This document shows, piece after piece, positions 60,576 to 64,000 of a DNA stretch of 64,000 nt. Source of the DNA: Rhizobium sp. 11515TR. GTDB lineage: Bacteria; Pseudomonadota; Alphaproteobacteria; Rhizobiales; Rhizobiaceae. The notes under the pieces are model-generated. The model made no database searches and was not told the origin of the DNA. It worked only from the letters and a program-made list of their open reading frames with translations. The translations under genes were made by a program, and so were the position numbers. Position 1 is the stretch's first letter, and each line of letters begins with the position of its first letter. The stretch spans positions 1 through 64,000 of the forward strand of contig NZ_CP022999.1 of the NCBI RefSeq assembly GCF_002277895.1. The letters run 5' to 3'.

Positions 60576-62060
60576 TCAGGCAGGGCGAAGTCTTGGCAGC
60601 ACTTTGCCGAGTATGTTTCGTACCTCCGTTTCCGGGCCGGCCGGCCGCCTCATCAACGTCCACAGCAGGAGCGTCGAACCGCAATAGAGCAGGCCACCAA
60701 GCAGGATCAGGATGGCGAGATGCGTCACGAGCACGAGCTTGTCGTCCGTATAGGCAAGATGGCTCGAAGCGAGCGAGACGCCTGCCGCCATGATGGCGAC
60801 GCTCACGAGTGCCCGAAGGTTCACCGACAATTGCCTGGCAACGCTGATGCCGGTGAAGCGCCGCACGAGCATCATATTGACGGCGGTACTGAAGAGGCCT
60901 GTGAAGACGCGGCCGGCAATGACCCCCGGCAGACCATAAAGCAGCAGGCCGCCGATCATGATCGGCACGCGCAGGCAGAACATCTGCGTGTCCCGGACGA
61001 AGAGCACGCGCGTCTCGCCTTTGGCCATGCCAAGCGGCTGCACCAGCGAGCCCAGCGTCTGCAGCGCAAAGACAGAGGCCAGCGACTGGATGATGAAAAT
61101 GACAGGGGCCCATTTGTCGCCGAGCGCGAGCCTCACCAACGGATCGGCGGTCACGGCAACGCCGATGCCGGCTGGAAGGGCGACGGCGGCAACCAGCGCC
61201 TGCACGCGCTGATAAGCGGCAGCGAGCCTGCCTGGATCGTTGTGAATGCCAGCAAAAGCCGGATAGATCGTCTGGGTAAGGGGCGCGGTCGCCTCCCGCG
61301 TCGGCATCATGGCGAGGTTGCTGCCGACCGAATAATAGCCGAGCTGGATGCCGCCAAGCATCTTGCCGACAAGCAGATAGTCGAAGCGCCAGTTGAGCGT
61401 GCTGACGATCTGGCCCGCGGTCAGCCAGGCGGAGAAGGAGAAGAATTCCCGCATATGCTGGAAGGTGATTCTGGGCCGGAACGGCAGCACGAGATAGGAG
61501 ACGATGACATTCGTCGCCTGGCTGATCAGCGTCCCGACGATCAGCGCCCAATAGCTTTGATAGATAACGGCGATCGCAACCGACGCGACGAAGCCGGCGA
61601 ACTTCTGCGAGACGGCGAGCACGAACTCCTGCCAGAAGATCAGATCGCGCTGCAGCATGATGCGCCGCGGATTTGTAAGGCCGCCCATCAACATGCTGAT
61701 GCCGAGAGCGAACATGACGCCCGTCAGCCTCGGCTCATTGAAGAGGGCGGCCGCCGGATAGGCAAAGATCGCAAACAGGATGCAGATCGCCAGCCCGCGC
61801 GCGGCATTCAGCGTCCAGGCCGCACTGAAATGAGATTCATCCGGTGCATCATGGCGGATCAGCGCCTCGGAAAGGGAAAGCTCAGTAACGGTCGTGACGA
61901 TCATGAGGATCGTCATGCCCAAAGCAACCACGCCGAAGTCGGCGGGCGCCAGATAGCGGGCCAGTACGAAGGTGCTGAGTGTTGCAAGCCCGTTCACAAT
62001 GGTTCGAGACAGACTTAACCACATGCTTCCCTTGACGAGCCGTCCCGTGATGCTGCTCAT
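60576..62060 (-). CDS. Polysaccharide flippase, MOP/Wzx family (ExoT/PssL-like)
   Basis: This protein of about 494 residues has 12-14 membrane segments and the start KGSMWLSLSRTIVNGLATLS, LARYLAPADFGVVALGMTIL and NWRFDYLLVGKMLGGIQLGY, typical of lipid-linked oligosaccharide flippases. It moves repeat units across the inner membrane. Starts at 62060 and 62123 are both possible and neither has a good ribosome site; 62060 gives the more usual N-terminus. Confidence 0.87.
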   Translation of the reverse strand: MSSITGRLVKGSMWLSLSRTIVNGLATLSTFVLARYLAPADFGVVALGMTILMIVTTVTELSLSEALIRHDAPDESHFSAAWTLNAARGLAICILFAIFAYPAAALFNEPRLTGVMFALGISMLMGGLTNPRRIMLQRDLIFWQEFVLAVSQKFAGFVASVAIAVIYQSYWALIVGTLISQATNVIVSYLVLPFRPRITFQHMREFFSFSAWLTAGQIVSTLNWRFDYLLVGKMLGGIQLGYYSVGSNLAMMPTREATAPLTQTIYPAFAGIHNDPGRLAAAYQRVQALVAAVALPAGIGVAVTADPLVRLALGDKWAPVIFIIQSLASVFALQTLGSLVQPLGMAKGETRVLFVRDTQMFCLRVPIMIGGLLLYGLPGVIAGRVFTGLFSTAVNMMLVRRFTGISVARQLSVNLRALVSVAIMAAGVSLASSHLAYTDDKLVLVTHLAILILLGGLLYCGSTLLLWTLMRRPAGPETEVRNILGKVLPRLRPA

Positions 62061-62469
62061 GCGATACTGAAGTCCCACTGCGCTATGAGGCGACCTCTTA
62101 ACCGCACGAATATTCCTTGCCATAACAGCGACTTAACCGCTGGAATGGCTGCACAGGATTATACAGGATCATATGGTCGCTATGGATGGGGCGGACCCCG
62201 GCGTATGAGCGGGAACTAGTTCAGCGAATCCTTAAGTCAACATTTCCAGTTCATTTTCACGTCAGTTTTAGTTCATTTTCGCATCATTTTCTTTGCGGTG
62301 CAGCATTTGCCCCTCAGAGGACCAAAATTGGTAAGGTTGATGCTGAGAAACGCCCCCTCTGCAGGCACGAAGGCTTCGCTTTAGATTGCTGACAGCGCCG
62401 GAGGACGCAAAAGCCCGGGCGATGAGAAACCGCCCGGGCTTCTTGTCTGCGCGTTAAGCCGAAGGGGCT
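62061..62469. other. Intergenic region between flippase and GDPD genes
   Basis: No gene is evident. The stretch 62220-62300 is AT-rich and contains AGTTCATTTTC twice, at 62248-62258 and 62270-62280, 22 bases (two helical turns) apart. The probable flippase promoter and the GDPD terminator lie here. Confidence 0.5.
62411..62441 (-). terminator. Terminator after the GDPD gene
   Basis: AAGCCCGGGCG and CGCCCGGGCTT are perfect arms with a nine-base loop; on the minus strand the stem is followed by TTTGC. It lies 29 bases after the GDPD stop. Confidence 0.75.
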
Positions 62470-63342
62470 TTATTTGCCGCTTCTGGTCGCGAGCCACCGC
62501 TTGAATTCGACATTCGTGTCGGTCTGGATGGCGCCGACGCCGGCGTCAACGAGTGCTCCCCAGACGCCTTCGGGGTCGCCGAGTGCGCGGCTGTCGTTGA
62601 AGTCGAGATTGTAGGAGACATCGAGCGTATTGATCCAGAGCCGGATATTTTGACGCTCCAGTTCCTCGCGCCCGGCGGCAAGATCGGCAATGTCGGTAAA
62701 TTTCACTTCGACCATCGGCGCCTTGAGCGGTTCGATCATTCTGAGGTCTTCGATGAATTTTCCGGGCCGGACGGGAAACATCGGCATATGCGGGATCGAG
62801 CCGAACCAATCGGCGTCCAGCACCGGGAAGCAGCCGCTTTGCGGCTCTACATCCGACTTGATGATGACGTGATCTTCGGCACCCAGCCGTCGCACTGCAG
62901 CAATGACCTGCGGCAGTTCGCGGGGGAATTTCGTGTCGATATTGACGAAGACGCGTCCGCGCGCCTCCTCCAGCGCCTCTTCAAGCGTGGGAACGCGTTC
63001 ATCCGTCAATGCTGCCATCTCTCCACCGGCGCCGGCGCGCAGTTGGGCCGCGCGGATTGTGGCAAAGCTGCTCGCTCCGACGACACCCCCGGCGGAGGTG
63101 GTGCGGTCCAGCGTCTTGTCGTGAATGACGACGAGATGGCCGTCGGCAGTCGCCTGCGTGTCGATTTCGACGAATTCCACGCCAAGCTCGGCTGCCGCAC
63201 GGATTGCCGCCAATGAATTTTCGGGAGCTGCCGACCAAAGCCCACGATGGGCAATCGTCAGAATGTTTGGATTGGACAGGGAGAGGAGTTCGTAAATATC
63301 GGCATTGCGGGATGAAGGCGAGATGGCGGTCTGGCTATGCAT
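62470..63342 (-). CDS. Glycerophosphodiester phosphodiesterase family protein (UgpQ-like)
   Basis: The 290-residue protein has the GDPD motifs TIAHRGLWSAAPENSLAAI, EFVEIDTQATADGHLVVIHD (Glu/Asp/His metal ligands) and FVNIDTKFP, plus a C-terminal INTLDVSYNLDF and ALVDAGVGAIQTDTNVEF. It hydrolyses glycerophosphodiesters to glycerol 3-phosphate and an alcohol. No signal peptide is seen, so it acts in the cytoplasm. It is divergent from a ROK regulator. Confidence 0.9.
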   Translation of the reverse strand: MHSQTAISPSSRNADIYELLSLSNPNILTIAHRGLWSAAPENSLAAIRAAAELGVEFVEIDTQATADGHLVVIHDKTLDRTTSAGGVVGASSFATIRAAQLRAGAGGEMAALTDERVPTLEEALEEARGRVFVNIDTKFPRELPQVIAAVRRLGAEDHVIIKSDVEPQSGCFPVLDADWFGSIPHMPMFPVRPGKFIEDLRMIEPLKAPMVEVKFTDIADLAAGREELERQNIRLWINTLDVSYNLDFNDSRALGDPEGVWGALVDAGVGAIQTDTNVEFKRWLATRSGK

Positions 63343-63471
63343 GAGAAAAGCTTTCGTGAGCTGTCGGTTTTCAGGCTGAATGAGCGGATGCGAGGTTTGA
63401 TGTCGAATGTGAGCACCAATGGCTATGGCCGACGCGATGTGTTGGCGTCGATCGCTTGCTATGGTTATTAA

Positions 63472-63486
63472 TACACATAAGGTGTA
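63472..63486. promoter_or_regulatory. Palindrome between GDPD and ROK genes, candidate operator
   Basis: TACAC-ATAAG-GTGTA is a perfect inverted repeat in an AT-rich stretch of the 239-base divergent region. Its position suits a binding site for the adjacent ROK regulator. Confidence 0.45.
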
Positions 63487-63581
63487 ATATTTATGACGAG
63501 CGGCCGCGAATAGGTGGGGATTCGGATTGTGCCCGGACAGGCGAGCGGCTAGGTCGGAATCATAGTATCGGGATTGCAGTC

Positions 63582-64000
63582 ATGGCAGCGCTTGAAAAAT
63601 CCCCACTGGCAAGCGAGAACGAGCGCCTCATTCTCGATATTGTCCGCAGCTGCGAGCCGATCCCGCGCGCGACCATTACTGCCCACACCAATTTGACGCA
63701 GCAATCCGTGCATCGTCTCGTCCAGGCGCTGACGGCTCGCGGCTTGCTTCGCGCCGGTGCGCCGTTCAAGGGCGCACGCGGGCAGCCGAGCCCGACGATC
63801 GAATTGGAACGGCAGGCGGTCTATTCGGTCGGTATTTCCGTCAATACCGATGCCATGACGCTGTCGCTCGCCGATTTCGGCTGCGACGTCGTCGATCAGG
63901 AGGTGTTGAGGGGCGTGCCCGCCGATCGCAAGGCAACGCTGGCAATCCTTGCCGAGAAACTGGGGTCGATCCTGGCGCGCCGTCAAATATCGCGTGCAAA
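63582..64000 (+). CDS. ROK family transcriptional regulator, 3' end cut by window edge
   Basis: The first 139 residues show a winged helix-turn-helix (ERLILDIVRSCEPIPRATIT, NLTQQSVHRLVQALTARGLL) followed by a glycine-rich hinge (FKGARGQPSPTIEL) and the start of the ROK kinase-like domain (VYSVGISVNTDAMTLSLADF). ROK regulators of the NagC/XylR type repress sugar genes. The frame is open to the last base. The ATG at 63582 has only a weak ribosome site. Confidence 0.83.
   Translation, partial: MAALEKSPLASENERLILDIVRSCEPIPRATITAHTNLTQQSVHRLVQALTARGLLRAGAPFKGARGQPSPTIELERQAVYSVGISVNTDAMTLSLADFGCDVVDQEVLRGVPADRKATLAILAEKLGSILARRQISRA

Noticed and set aside
60720..62018. Plus-strand frame of 432 codons opposite the flippase
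   Set aside because: Very rich in charged residues as expected for the complement of membrane helices; no domain.
1..64000. CRISPR arrays, tRNA/rRNA genes, insertion sequences, prophage or replication genes
   Set aside because: None was found on reading; no regularly spaced repeats, transposase motifs or repABC-like genes are present.

Overview
The window is about 60% GC alphaproteobacterial DNA and looks like a replicon of the Rhizobium/Agrobacterium group. The indicators are a bcsN-bcsA-bcsB-bcsZ cellulose operon, exact RirA-type iron-responsive operators (TGA-N9-TCA), an erythritol locus in the R. leguminosarum style, and a CtrA-type box (TTAA-N7-TTAA). No tRNA, rRNA, CRISPR array, transposase or replication origin was seen. 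Gene density is high, with many ATGA-type start/stop overlaps.

Layout. 1-904: the 5' part of a GAF/HisKA_3 sensor kinase gene that runs off the left edge, divergent from a sugar ABC transporter operon ending in an SMP-30-type lactonase (1203-6631). 6679-15858 (minus strand): cellulose synthesis, transcribed bcsN, bcsA, bcsB, bcsZ, then a TPR protein. 16108-36907: a hydroxamate siderophore locus, holding an IroE/Fes-like esterase, a TonB-dependent receptor, fhuC-fhuD-fused fhuB, a small acetyltransferase, an ECF sigma factor, a phosphopantetheinyl transferase, an IucD-type lysine N6-hydroxylase, a one-module NRPS, an IucB-type acyltransferase, a MATE exporter, a Cys/Met-type PLP enzyme and a second, enterobacterial-type lysA. 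37066-39476: a cytochrome P450 overlapping an LpxL-like acyltransferase. 39618-59262: polyol catabolism. It has a less familiar branch (mannitol-dehydrogenase-family enzyme, class II aldolase, GlpD-like dehydrogenase, FGGY kinase, DeoR regulator) and the erythritol set (transporter operon eryEFG with a DUF2291 gene; eryABCD; eryR-tpiB-rpiB). 59507-63342: polysaccharide pyruvyl transferase, Wzx-type flippase and a glycerophosphodiester phosphodiesterase. 63582-64000: the start of a ROK regulator.

How the parts work together. In the siderophore locus LysA would supply lysine, IucD would hydroxylate its side-chain nitrogen, the IucB-like enzyme would acylate it, and the phosphopantetheinylated NRPS would oligomerise and release the product. 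MATE would export it; receptor plus FhuCDB would re-import it; the esterase could open it to release iron. Three exact RirA-type operators and the ECF sigma gene point to iron control. The NRPS condensation domain has lost the usual second catalytic histidine, so the way units are joined is uncertain; this is the most interesting chemistry in the window. In the ery locus erythritol is imported, phosphorylated (EryA), oxidised (EryB) and isomerised (EryC, TpiB/EryH, RpiB/EryI) to erythrose 4-phosphate. EryD and the DeoR-type regulators are the likely repressors, and repeated AT-rich elements in the divergent promoter region are candidate operators.
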